Below are positions 8,716-16,087 of a stretch of 64,000 nt of DNA, piece after piece. A program made the translations under genes and the position numbers. The notes under the pieces are model-generated. The model saw only the letters and a program-made list of their open reading frames with translations, was not told where the DNA came from and made no database searches. This DNA comes from Pseudomonadota bacterium (GTDB lineage: Bacteria > Pseudomonadota > Gammaproteobacteria > Xanthomonadales > Xanthomonadaceae), in contig JAFEBX010000011.1 in NCBI GenBank assembly GCA_018242425.1, forward strand, positions 62,001 through 126,000, in the 5' to 3' direction. The first letter of the stretch is position 1. Each line of letters begins with the position of its first letter.

Positions 8716-9143
8716 CAGCGATACCTCAGCACGCGGATCATCTGCAGCGCCATCGCCGGCACGCCGTCCGGACGTTCCAGCACCATGCTTTCCTCGAACA
8801 GCGACGGCGTCGCGTTCGGCATCAGCGGGTAACCGCGCAGCGCGTCCTCGATGTCCGCCTCGGCGGCTTCCACCTGCGCGGCGGCCGTGTCGTAATCCGC
8901 GGGGATCAGCACTTCGATCACGTGGCGGAATTCGCGCTCGGTCGGGCGGCCGATCGCATCCTGCGGGCGCATCTTGTGGCCGGGGAACACCGTCACGCGC
9001 GGGCCGTCCGCCGGTACCCAGCGCTTCGCTTCCGTCACCACGTTCAAGCCGATGTCGGTGCGGTACCCGGCGGCCACGGTGATGGTCTGCAGCTTGGCCT
9101 GGATCGCCAGGCGGATCGCGGTGCCTTCGGCCTGGTTAGCCAT
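8715..9143 (-). CDS. Tail terminator protein (gpU-like)
   Basis: 142 residues when started at the ATG at 9143, which has a strong GGAGGTG ribosome-binding site just upstream; an in-frame ATG at 9170 lacks one. The size, the N-terminal helix (AIRLAIQAKLQTITVAAGYR) and the strand-rich middle (GPRVTVFPG) fit the lambda gpU/minor tail U family that caps the tail tube. It lies between a connector and the gpZ-like gene, the expected order. Confidence 0.65.
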   Translation of the reverse strand: MANQAEGTAIRLAIQAKLQTITVAAGYRTDIGLNVVTEAKRWVPADGPRVTVFPGHKMRPQDAIGRPTEREFRHVIEVLIPADYDTAAAQVEAAEADIEDALRGYPLMPNATPSLFEESMVLERPDGVPAMALQMIRVLRYR

Positions 9144-9399
9144 TTGCACCTCCCACAAGCGCCCAGCCACAAGCGCCCAGATTCAGCGGCGGAGCTTCAG
9201 GAGAAATTTCAAGCCATACGACCAGATCATTGCGACTGGCCGACCAATAAACATCGGTCACCGCGCGATAGACCCCTTCGCCGACATCAATTCGGTGGCC
9301 CAATTGGGGAACGAATGGAATCTCGCCATCCCGCTCGTAATATCCATGGGACAGACTGTCATCGGGGCGGCTGCGGAACTTGACCGGGAAATCAGCCAT
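9136..9399 (-). CDS. Small phage protein between connector and tail terminator
   Basis: 87 residues, starting MADFPVKFRSRPDDSLSHGY. It overlaps both the upstream connector gene and the downstream terminator gene by 8 bases, which indicates translational coupling and a real gene. It has no membrane or catalytic motif. Position suggests a head-tail interface protein, but the family is not recognised. Confidence 0.6.
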   Translation of the reverse strand: MADFPVKFRSRPDDSLSHGYYERDGEIPFVPQLGHRIDVGEGVYRAVTDVYWSASRNDLVVWLEISPEAPPLNLGACGWALVGGANG

Positions 9400-9691
9400 A
9401 CAGCACCGCCTTCACGACATACCCGTCGTCATCGGCGATCGTGTCGATCTTGCGCGACACCGCGCCCTGGATCAGCACATCGTTCGGCTTCGGGATCCAC
9501 TGCGGCGTGCGGAACAGCACCATGTCGACGGATTGCACGTACTGGCCATGCTCGCCTTCGTGCTTCACCCCGCGTTCGAATACCACGCGCACCGCCACCG
9601 GCGCCGCGACGCCACGCTGCACCATCGCGTCCTCGCCCATCGCAGCGAACAAGTCGACGTCCATCTGCATCAGGTCGGGAAGCAGGTTCAC
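9392..9691 (-). CDS. Head-tail connector protein (gpFII-like), GTG start
   Basis: 99 residues from a GTG at 9691 that overlaps the Rz1 stop as GTGA; longer versions of the frame would run back into the spanin genes and are rejected. Sequence features such as EHGQYVQSVDMVLFRTPQWI and a strand-rich C-terminus (DDDGYVVKAVLYG) fit small head-tail joining proteins of the gpFII type, which attach tails to filled heads. The assignment is based on size and order and is moderate. Confidence 0.55.
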   Translation of the reverse strand: MNLLPDLMQMDVDLFAAMGEDAMVQRGVAAPVAVRVVFERGVKHEGEHGQYVQSVDMVLFRTPQWIPKPNDVLIQGAVSRKIDTIADDDGYVVKAVLYG

Positions 9692-9987
9692 GGCTTCACC
9701 GCCTTGGGGGCGAGCCCGCGGATCTTGCGCATCCGCGCTGTGCATTCCGCCAGCGATTCCTTGCGCAGCAGCGCCAGGCGCAGGGCCTCAGCGTTGGTCT
9801 GCTCCTTCGCGGGTTCGTCGTAGCAATCCGCGGTCAACTCAGCCGGCGGCTGCACGTACTCGCGCACCACCCTGGTGACGGTCTCCGGCAGGCTCACCAC
9901 CGGCGGCGGGGCCACCGACTTGACGTTCTCCCTGCTGCACGAAGCCAGCATCAGCACGGCGCCGGTGAGGAACAGGTGCCGGATCAT
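9688..9987 (-). CDS. Outer-membrane spanin lipoprotein (Rz1-like)
   Basis: 99 residues from the ATG at 9987. The signal peptide ends in the lipobox LASC, followed by a Pro-rich region (APPPVVSLPE) typical of Rz1. The gene begins inside the end of the Rz-like gene and overlaps it by only 4 bases, whereas in lambda Rz1 is nested within Rz. Together with the Rz-like protein it would fuse inner and outer membranes after the cell wall has been degraded. At about 80 mature residues it is longer than lambda Rz1 (40) but within the known range. Confidence 0.75.
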   Translation of the reverse strand: MIRHLFLTGAVLMLASCSRENVKSVAPPPVVSLPETVTRVVREYVQPPAELTADCYDEPAKEQTNAEALRLALLRKESLAECTARMRKIRGLAPKAVKP

Positions 9988-10427
9988 TCCAGTACCCCGC
10001 ACACCGGACGTGCGGCATTCACGCAGCCCGTCGACAGTTCCTTGACCTTGCGATTCAGCGCATCGATGCGTACATGCAGCGCGGCGTTTTCCTTCACCGC
10101 TTCGGCGGCGACACGCTGGCCGGTGGCGATATTGAGTTCGCCATCCGCTGCCTGCAGCTTGTAGTCGGCCTCCAACTCGAGGAAGGTATTGCGCGCACCA
10201 AGCAGGCCGGTGTTGGCCAGCGTGAAAGCATCGCGATACAGGCCAGCCGATGCCGTGGCGTTGGCTAGGTCAGTCCCCAGCGCCGCGATCTTGTCGTCAC
10301 GCTCGCTCACGCCAGAATGCCCCCACGCGAATCCGCCGCCCACCAGCGCGACGGGAATCAGCAGGCGCACCACCCAGCCGATGATCACGGCATAGGGCGC
10401 CAGCGGGCCGAGCAGCGCCGGATTCAT
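9984..10427 (-). CDS. Inner-membrane spanin (Rz-like)
   Basis: 147 residues with one N-terminal membrane segment (about residues 12-36) and a long coiled-coil periplasmic domain, as in Rz. The ATG overlaps the stop of the holin candidate as ATGA. It lies directly upstream of the Rz1-like lipoprotein and in the same cassette as endolysin and holin, which makes the pair convincing. Two cysteines near the C-terminus (TGCVNAARPVCGVLE) may form a disulphide, as reported for other spanins. Confidence 0.75.
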   Translation of the reverse strand: MNPALLGPLAPYAVIIGWVVRLLIPVALVGGGFAWGHSGVSERDDKIAALGTDLANATASAGLYRDAFTLANTGLLGARNTFLELEADYKLQAADGELNIATGQRVAAEAVKENAALHVRIDALNRKVKELSTGCVNAARPVCGVLE

Positions 10428-10846
10428 CCGATCACCTTGCGTACCAGCGCGCTGGCGATCTTGCCGACGTAGGGCGCGATCAGCCCCACCAAGATGCCAA
10501 GCAGCAGCGCATACAACAGCTCGCGCACACTCTTTGGCCATCCGATCAACGTCTGCACCAGCGTAAGCGCCACGCCCAGCAGCAGCGCAACCGACTCCGC
10601 ATGCAATGCCAGGGCGCCTTGGCGATCGCGCGATCCACTATGGGCATCGCGATCGAGGTTCGCCCATGCCAGGGTCGTGATCGCCAGTGCCAGCAGAACG
10701 CTCCACACGCCCATCGGCAGCGCGGAAGCAAGCTTCATCATGAAATCGAAGACGGCGCCGAATGCCTCGACGGCGGCGCGGCCATTGCCGGCGATGGCGC
10801 CAATCAGCGCCACGAACCCAGCGATCGTGAGGTTGCGGCCGTTCAC
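10424..10846 (-). CDS. Holin candidate with several membrane segments
   Basis: 140 residues with hydrophobic segments at about 7-20, 45-62, 85-101 and 110-125. It overlaps the Rz-like gene (ATGA) and the upstream coiled-coil membrane gene. In lysis cassettes the multi-membrane protein beside endolysin and spanins is normally the holin that times lysis. The family is not recognised; the upstream gene is an alternative holin. Confidence 0.6.
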   Translation of the reverse strand: MNGRNLTIAGFVALIGAIAGNGRAAVEAFGAVFDFMMKLASALPMGVWSVLLALAITTLAWANLDRDAHSGSRDRQGALALHAESVALLLGVALTLVQTLIGWPKSVRELLYALLLGILVGLIAPYVGKIASALVRKVIG

Positions 10847-11157
10847 TTCAACGCCCTCATCGAGCGCAGTTCGTTGATGTTCTGCTCGCTGTTCTGCAGG
10901 CGCACTTCGTGCTCGGCCAGCTTCGCGTTGATCTGCGGAATCGCGCCCAACTGCACCTGCACGGCCTTCATCGTCTCGTTCATCGATGCCGTCTGCACGC
11001 GCAACTCGATCAGCGCGTCACGCATCGTGAAGAACATCCCCATCACGGCGATCAGCCCGGCCACGATCAGCGTGCTGATGGCGCCGAGAATCCACTTCTC
11101 CACCGTGCCGAGAACGACACGATGGGGAATTTCGTCCGCGGGGTCGATTTCCTGCAT
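10843..11157 (-). CDS. Single-pass membrane protein with coiled coil, second holin or antiholin candidate
   Basis: 104 residues from the ATG at 11157, five bases after the endolysin stop. It has one membrane segment at about 23-45 (WILGAISTLIVAGLIAVMGM) and a C-terminal coiled coil (residues 60-100). Proteins of this build occur in lysis cassettes of many prophages and may act as holins, antiholins or endolysin-release factors. Its role here is inferred from position only. Confidence 0.6.
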   Translation of the reverse strand: MQEIDPADEIPHRVVLGTVEKWILGAISTLIVAGLIAVMGMFFTMRDALIELRVQTASMNETMKAVQVQLGAIPQINAKLAEHEVRLQNSEQNINELRSMRALK

Positions 11158-11162
11158 CGGTT

Positions 11163-11567
11163 TCACGCCGGATACGTCCTCCAGGGAAGCTGCCAATGCG
11201 GGCCGTCCTTGAATTCGCGCCAGTCGCCGCCCCACTCCACCTGCACGCCCTCGGCCAGCGCCGCGGACTTCATCGCGCCGGCGAGACGGAAGTAGTGCGG
11301 CCAATGCCAGCTGATTTCCTTCGTGCCGTCGCCGTCGGTGTCGAGATACGGCGCGATGTCGACCGCGTGCCCGGTGAGGTGGCGGCTGCGCATCGTGGTG
11401 GTGGCGCCCTTCGCCAGCAACTGCCGCTGACGGTCGATGGTGCGCAGCCCTTCCAGAACCACGAACTCCATGTCCGCAGGCATGTCGACAGCAGCACGGC
11501 GCACCACCCGGACCAGGTCCGGGTGGACGCCCTGCAGGCGCTGCTCATCGCGGGCCGAAAGCTGCAT
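11163..11567 (-). CDS. Endolysin, M15-family L-alanyl-D-glutamate peptidase
   Basis: 134 residues. The zinc-peptidase signature SRHLTGHAVDIA gives ligands His63 and Asp70, and the second motif DGPHWQ gives His124, as in M15 peptidases such as phage T5 endolysin. It has no signal peptide, so it depends on a holin for release to the periplasm. It cleaves the peptide stem of peptidoglycan. It follows the capsid gene by 4 bases, an unusual location for a lysis gene in a lambda-like phage. Confidence 0.88.
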   Translation of the reverse strand: MQLSARDEQRLQGVHPDLVRVVRRAAVDMPADMEFVVLEGLRTIDRQRQLLAKGATTTMRSRHLTGHAVDIAPYLDTDGDGTKEISWHWPHYFRLAGAMKSAALAEGVQVEWGGDWREFKDGPHWQLPWRTYPA

Positions 11568-11571
11568 CGGC

Positions 11572-13539
11572 TTACGGGGTCAATGCATCGAGCATGGCGG
11601 CGAAGGAGCCGGTATGGCGCACGGCCACGTCGACATCCTGGAACGCCGTGACACGCACCGCGCCGGTGGTGTCGAGCGAGTACGGGTTGACCAGCAGGTC
11701 CACGCCGCTCCACATGCCGATGATCAGGTCGGCCCAGTTGCCGAACAGGATCGCCGAGCACACGCCCGAGCTGGTGCCCTTGGTCAGGTTGCTCGGCACG
11801 CCATTGGTGATGGCCGCCTTGTAACCGTTCAGCGGCTCGGCGCCATCGCCCCACAGCGGGATGCCGGTGGTCGCGCCGGGCTTGAAGGTGTTCTTCAGCG
11901 TGCCACGCACCTTCGCGTTGGTGATGTAACCCAGCGAGCCCACCGCAGCATTGGCCACCGCGACGGCGGTTTCCAGCGCCACGATGTTCGCCCAGGTCGG
12001 CGCCGCACCGTTGGTGCCGCCGGCCACACTGCCGATGCCGGCGGTGGATGCCACGCCGACAGGCTGGTTGGACGAACCACCGAACAGCGCGGCCGACTGG
12101 ATGGTCAGGCCGATCTGTGTGGCGATGTCATTCATCACCAGAGATTCGACATCGATGGATTCCTGCACCAGCAGCTGGCGGCTGATTTCGGTATAGGCGC
12201 CCACGGTCTTGCCGCTCAGCGGCACCTGGTCGAAGGTCTGCTGGCTGTTCGACGGCGGCGCGCCGTTCTCGGCCAGCCAGTAGCCGGTGGCGCCGCCTGA
12301 CTGGCGCGGGATGGCGATCTTGCCGCTCAGGCCGGTCAGGAAGCTCGCGCCCATCTTGTCGATCACCATGGCGTCGCGAAGCAGTTCGATGAAGCTGCTG
12401 CTCTTGAACGTGGTGCCCACGAGATTGCCGCCGGCGGTCGGCGTGCCGACGGTGAGGCCGCGCTGCATCGGCATGTTGCGGGAAAGCACATCGAACGGCA
12501 CCAACAGACCGCGAGCCTGCTTGCCGGTGTGCTTGATGGCGGCATTCGAGCACTCGATCTCGAACGACGCGGCGGCACGGGCCTGCGGGTCATTCGGGTT
12601 GGCGAGATAGTTCAGCGCACGCACGAAGCTGAAACGTTGCTTTTCGCGCTCGGTCATGCCGATCTCGGCGGTCGGCGTCGCGGCAGTCGACATCACTTCC
12701 ATCGCCTTGGCGCGGAAGGCATCGACGGACATGCCGCTGGTGATCGCCTCGGACACATGCTTGTCGACGCCGTGCTGGCGGAACGCTTCACCGATGCCGG
12801 TGATCTGGCGGATGCGTTCACGCTCGGCATTGATGCCGGCGGTCTGCGCCTCGGCGCGGATGGCGGTATGGTCCACCGCGGCGGCGGGGACGGCGGGAGT
12901 GGCGACAACGGTCGCCGTATCGTTCGCTTCGGGCATTGCTCGGGCTCCGGTTGTTTCGGATTGGGGAACGGGCGCAACGGGCGTCGCGCTCGCGGATTCG
13001 GGTTCGTCTTCGGCCTCGCGGCCCACGCCGACGCTGATGTCGGCAGGGATGCTCACCAGGCTGATTTCCATCGGCGTCCACTTCTTGATGCGGTACGTGG
13101 CGTTGCCGTCTTTCTCGCTCTCGAGCACCACTTCATCGTTGGTGTAGCCAACGCTGACGTTGGTGCGGATACCGTCGACCACGTCCTGGAACACCTCGCT
13201 GGCACGCACGCCTTTCCCGAAGCGAACAACTGCGCGACCTACCCGGTCGCCGTCGATGCGTGCCGACTCGATGACGCCAACCTGGTCGGTGCGGTTGTGG
13301 TCCATGAGCAATGCCCCGCCGCGCTTGAAACGCGACAGGTCCACGCTCTTGGGAGAATGGTCGAGAATCTCGGTGCCCCACCAGCGATCCACAGGCGCCT
13401 CGCTTGAGAATGCGAGCTCCACCGTGCGCGCGGATTCATCGATCACGCGCAGCTGGATATCCATCACGCCGCAATCGCGCGTGGCGCTGATGCCAGCCTT
13501 GGGAAGTTGCCGCTTCTTGGTGGTGGTGGCTTGGGGCAT
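11572..13539 (-). CDS. Fused prohead protease and HK97-fold major capsid protein
   Basis: A single 655-residue frame. Residues 25-180 are prohead-protease-like (ELAFSSEAPVDRWW, LLMDHNRTDQVGVIE with the candidate catalytic His, and WTPMEISLVSIPAD near the candidate Ser). A Pro/Ala linker and a helical delta-like region follow (180-300). The rest is an HK97-type major capsid domain (LVGTTFKSSSFIELLRDAMV through the C-terminal TAFQDVDVAVRHTGSFAAML). In most phages these are separate genes. Fusion would deliver one protease per capsid subunit inside the prohead before self-cleavage. There is no internal stop or frameshift, so the fusion looks real. Confidence 0.85.
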   Translation of the reverse strand: MPQATTTKKRQLPKAGISATRDCGVMDIQLRVIDESARTVELAFSSEAPVDRWWGTEILDHSPKSVDLSRFKRGGALLMDHNRTDQVGVIESARIDGDRVGRAVVRFGKGVRASEVFQDVVDGIRTNVSVGYTNDEVVLESEKDGNATYRIKKWTPMEISLVSIPADISVGVGREAEDEPESASATPVAPVPQSETTGARAMPEANDTATVVATPAVPAAAVDHTAIRAEAQTAGINAERERIRQITGIGEAFRQHGVDKHVSEAITSGMSVDAFRAKAMEVMSTAATPTAEIGMTEREKQRFSFVRALNYLANPNDPQARAAASFEIECSNAAIKHTGKQARGLLVPFDVLSRNMPMQRGLTVGTPTAGGNLVGTTFKSSSFIELLRDAMVIDKMGASFLTGLSGKIAIPRQSGGATGYWLAENGAPPSNSQQTFDQVPLSGKTVGAYTEISRQLLVQESIDVESLVMNDIATQIGLTIQSAALFGGSSNQPVGVASTAGIGSVAGGTNGAAPTWANIVALETAVAVANAAVGSLGYITNAKVRGTLKNTFKPGATTGIPLWGDGAEPLNGYKAAITNGVPSNLTKGTSSGVCSAILFGNWADLIIGMWSGVDLLVNPYSLDTTGAVRVTAFQDVDVAVRHTGSFAAMLDALTP

Positions 13540-13561
13540 GTCGTCAATCCTCGCGACGTTT

Positions 13562-13594
13562 GCGGAAATGGATAAGGCAAACCATTTCCGCTAC
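13562..13594 (-). repeat. GTAG-headed palindromic repeat (REP), copy 1
   Basis: On the minus strand a GTAG head is followed by the stem GCGGAAATGG, a 10-base loop and the perfect complementary stem. The identical 33-base unit occurs at 15742-15774. GTAG-headed hairpins are the hallmark of the REPs known from Stenotrophomonas and relatives. The TAG of the head is also the stop codon of the portal gene. Confidence 0.8.
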
Positions 13595-15174
13595 TCGGTG
13601 TCGTAGTAGCGGTCGCCGGCAGTCGCCAGTCGCGGCCAGTTCTTCGCGCCGGCTTTCTCCGGCACGGGCTTGTCGGTGGATTTCGTGTCGGCGCCATCGA
13701 TCGACGGCGCGCCGGTGGGAATCAGCCCGACCAGTGTCAGATCCCGCGCCTTCACCATGTCGCGGAAGTTCGCCAGGTCATCGAGGATGGCTTCGATGTC
13801 ATGGCCGCTCTGCTGCGCCACCATCTGCGGGCTGCTCAGGCCGTTGTTAATCGCTGCGATGTTGGCTTCCATGTCCTTCAGCGGATCGATCCACTGCCAG
13901 CGGCGCCCCAGCCACTGGTGTTCGCGGAACTTGTCGATCTTCGCGATCGGTAGTGGCGAACCGTTGTCGAGCAGGATCTTGTTGCGCACCATCGCCTGCT
14001 CGAGCCAATCGTTGAACACCACGAACAGGGCTTCATCGATCAGGTGGCGCTGGATGCCCATGTAGCCTTCACGCTCATCGAGCATGCCGACACGCTGCGA
14101 TCCGAAATTCGCGTCGCCGCGATCTCCGGACAGCGACCCATAGGACACGTTGACCGCCGCCGCAACACCACGCAGCGCGCCCTTGATGAAGGCATCGAAC
14201 TGCGCGTGCGGATACGCCGGGTTGTATTCCTTGAAGTCATAGCCTTCCGGCAACACGTCGAACGTGCCCGGCTCGGCCTGCTGAATGAACTCGTTCTTGT
14301 TGGCGGAGTTGTCGCCAGTTGGTGATTGTCCGTCCGGCGAAATGAAGAACCCCATCTTCGTCGCGCCCAGGCGCGCTGCGATCACCGCAGCCTCGCGGTA
14401 TCCGCCCAGGTCATTGAGCAGGCGCATCGCGGCATGCAGCATTGGCACGCCACGTGTTTGCTCGTCTTCCAGCGGCATGAAACCGTGGATGATTTCGGCG
14501 GCCGGAATACGTTCGCGCTGCCGAGGCGCCAACCCCTGCATCGACGGCGGCGCCGTGAAAATGTGATACGCCACCGGCTTGCGGAACGCATCCACCTCCA
14601 CGCCCATGATGATGGCGTTGCTGCCATCGGTCATCGCCTGGTTGTACTTCGTGTCCAGTCGCGAAACGTCCAGCACCTGCAACTGATAGCCGAACTCGCC
14701 GCGACCACGCACGCGACGCACCAGATACTCGCCATCGCGTGCCAACGCCAGCGCGAGCGACCTGCAGATGCCGATGAAGCTCTGCTTTCCGCGCACATCG
14801 CAATGCTGCGCCTGCATCCAGCGGTAGAACGCCGCCTCGATCGCCTTGTTGGCGCCGGCATCCTGCTTGCCGTTGGGATCCATCGACCGCGCCGTGAAAG
14901 TGAAGCCGTCAGCCCCGACCACGTTGTCGCGGATCATGTGCCCGAAGCGGGCCGCGTATTCGTTGTTCTTGAACAGATCGCGGCTGCGGGCGCGCAGCGC
15001 GTCGAGCTGGCCACGCAACTCCATGTCGATGGCCAGATTGATCGTCATCCACGATGACGTCAGGCGATCGAACTTGGCGCCGTTGAAGTCGCGGCGCTGG
15101 CCGCCTTTCGATGGCACTGAGCCGCCACGAATGGCGGTCATCACTCGGCCGAGAATCGTCTGCTTCCCGGCCAT
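13591..15174 (-). CDS. Portal protein (lambda gpB family)
   Basis: 527 residues, starting MAGKQTILGRVMTAIRGGSV. Conserved stretches of the lambda-type portal family (PF05136) are visible, for example NNEYAARFGHMIRDNVVGAD near residue 70 and GFMPLEDEQTRGVPMLHAAM near 230. Portals form the dodecameric ring through which DNA is packaged and ejected. The gene begins at the last base of the connector gene and ends inside a GTAG repeat, so its last residues may have been changed by the insertion. Confidence 0.9.
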   Translation of the reverse strand: MAGKQTILGRVMTAIRGGSVPSKGGQRRDFNGAKFDRLTSSWMTINLAIDMELRGQLDALRARSRDLFKNNEYAARFGHMIRDNVVGADGFTFTARSMDPNGKQDAGANKAIEAAFYRWMQAQHCDVRGKQSFIGICRSLALALARDGEYLVRRVRGRGEFGYQLQVLDVSRLDTKYNQAMTDGSNAIIMGVEVDAFRKPVAYHIFTAPPSMQGLAPRQRERIPAAEIIHGFMPLEDEQTRGVPMLHAAMRLLNDLGGYREAAVIAARLGATKMGFFISPDGQSPTGDNSANKNEFIQQAEPGTFDVLPEGYDFKEYNPAYPHAQFDAFIKGALRGVAAAVNVSYGSLSGDRGDANFGSQRVGMLDEREGYMGIQRHLIDEALFVVFNDWLEQAMVRNKILLDNGSPLPIAKIDKFREHQWLGRRWQWIDPLKDMEANIAAINNGLSSPQMVAQQSGHDIEAILDDLANFRDMVKARDLTLVGLIPTGAPSIDGADTKSTDKPVPEKAGAKNWPRLATAGDRYYDTE

Positions 15175-15719
15175 CAGATGCGCATCATCAGCCGGGAACC
15201 GCGCGACGTACCGTTCGCCGCGGCCTGCTCGGCGGCGACTTCATTTCGGTAGCGATCCCGCAACTTCAGCAGATCGGCGATGGAATAGTTCGCGATCTTG
15301 CGGCCCGCGATTTCCATCATGTGCGCCACCGGCGCCTTGGATTCCAGCCATCCCTCGATGGCGTCCAACACCTTCTGCGCATGCGTGCGCGTATCGAGGC
15401 CCGCACTGGAATCGGCCAGATCCGCCAACACCTGCAACTGCGTCACCCCGATGGTGTAGCGCTCGGTACCATTGGTGACGTATTCCTGAGCGCTGTAGCG
15501 ACCGGGCGGCCAATCCTTCGTCGTCGTCGACGGCACATTGACCTGAAAATCAGCGCCCACGGTGATGGCGGTGAAGGTCTGCGGCGACCCGGCGGCAGGC
15601 ACCAGCACATACGTCAGGATCCAGCCATCGGCCGCGGAGAAATCAGCGAGTGAGCGCAACCATTTGAGGGTGTCGCCCGCGCGGAACTGGCTGGGAATCG
15701 TCGTGGCGGGATCCGTCAT
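15174..15719 (-). CDS. Phage head protein with gpW-like C-terminus
   Basis: 181 residues. The N-terminal 100 residues look beta-rich (DGWILTYVLVPAAGSPQTFT), and the C-terminal 70 resemble the helical gpW-type head-completion module (IAGRKIANYSIADLLKLRDR). It lies between the terminase group and the portal, where lambda has W. The joined N-terminal domain is not found in lambda W. Role in head completion is inferred. Confidence 0.55.
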   Translation of the reverse strand: MTDPATTIPSQFRAGDTLKWLRSLADFSAADGWILTYVLVPAAGSPQTFTAITVGADFQVNVPSTTTKDWPPGRYSAQEYVTNGTERYTIGVTQLQVLADLADSSAGLDTRTHAQKVLDAIEGWLESKAPVAHMMEIAGRKIANYSIADLLKLRDRYRNEVAAEQAAANGTSRGSRLMMRI

Positions 15720-15741
15720 GGACCCCAGTGAATCCGTTCCT

Positions 15742-15774
15742 GCGGAAATGGATAAGGCAAACCATTTCCGCTAC
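15742..15774 (-). repeat. GTAG-headed palindromic repeat (REP), copy 2
   Basis: Identical in all 33 bases to the copy at 13562-13594, including the GTAG head, the 10-base stems and the loop. It fills most of the 56-base gap between the Mor-like gene and the connector gene. In a packed operon such a perfect hairpin could stabilise or attenuate the transcript. Confidence 0.8.
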
Positions 15775-15775
15775 G

Positions 15776-16087
15776 TCACGATTCCTCTCCGACGATCTGC
15801 CGCACCCGCCGCTCGGAAATCCCCCACTTCCGTGCCAGATAGCCCGACCGCTCGCCGCGCCGATATTCGCTTCGGATCCGCTCATCGCGCCAGGATCGTG
15901 CCGCCCGCGCCGACTCGCCCAGCTTGGCGATGTATGGCCGCTCACCGCCCCAGTCGCGTCGGACGCCGGCCTCCAGTTCCTGCAACTGTGCAGCATCGGC
16001 CGTGAACATCTCGCGCACCCGGGTCATGATGTCCAGCACCACGTCGTTCTCGTCGCAGACCTCACCAGCGGGTCGCAAATCCACCAC
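15776..16087 (-). CDS. Mor-like helix-turn-helix protein
   Basis: 103 residues from a GTG at 16087 that overlaps the end of the terminase gene by 26 bases; a longer ATG version would overlap it by 179 bases and is less likely. The C-terminus (RIRSEYRRGERSGYLARKWG followed by ISERRVRQIVG) is a helix-turn-helix like that of the Mor/C activators of Mu-like phages, and the N-terminal VVLDIMTRVREMF resembles the Mor dimerisation part. In Mu these activate middle and late transcription. Here it lies inside the structural operon rather than upstream of it, so a role in late transcription is inference. Confidence 0.55.
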   Translation of the reverse strand: MVDLRPAGEVCDENDVVLDIMTRVREMFTADAAQLQELEAGVRRDWGGERPYIAKLGESARAARSWRDERIRSEYRRGERSGYLARKWGISERRVRQIVGEES

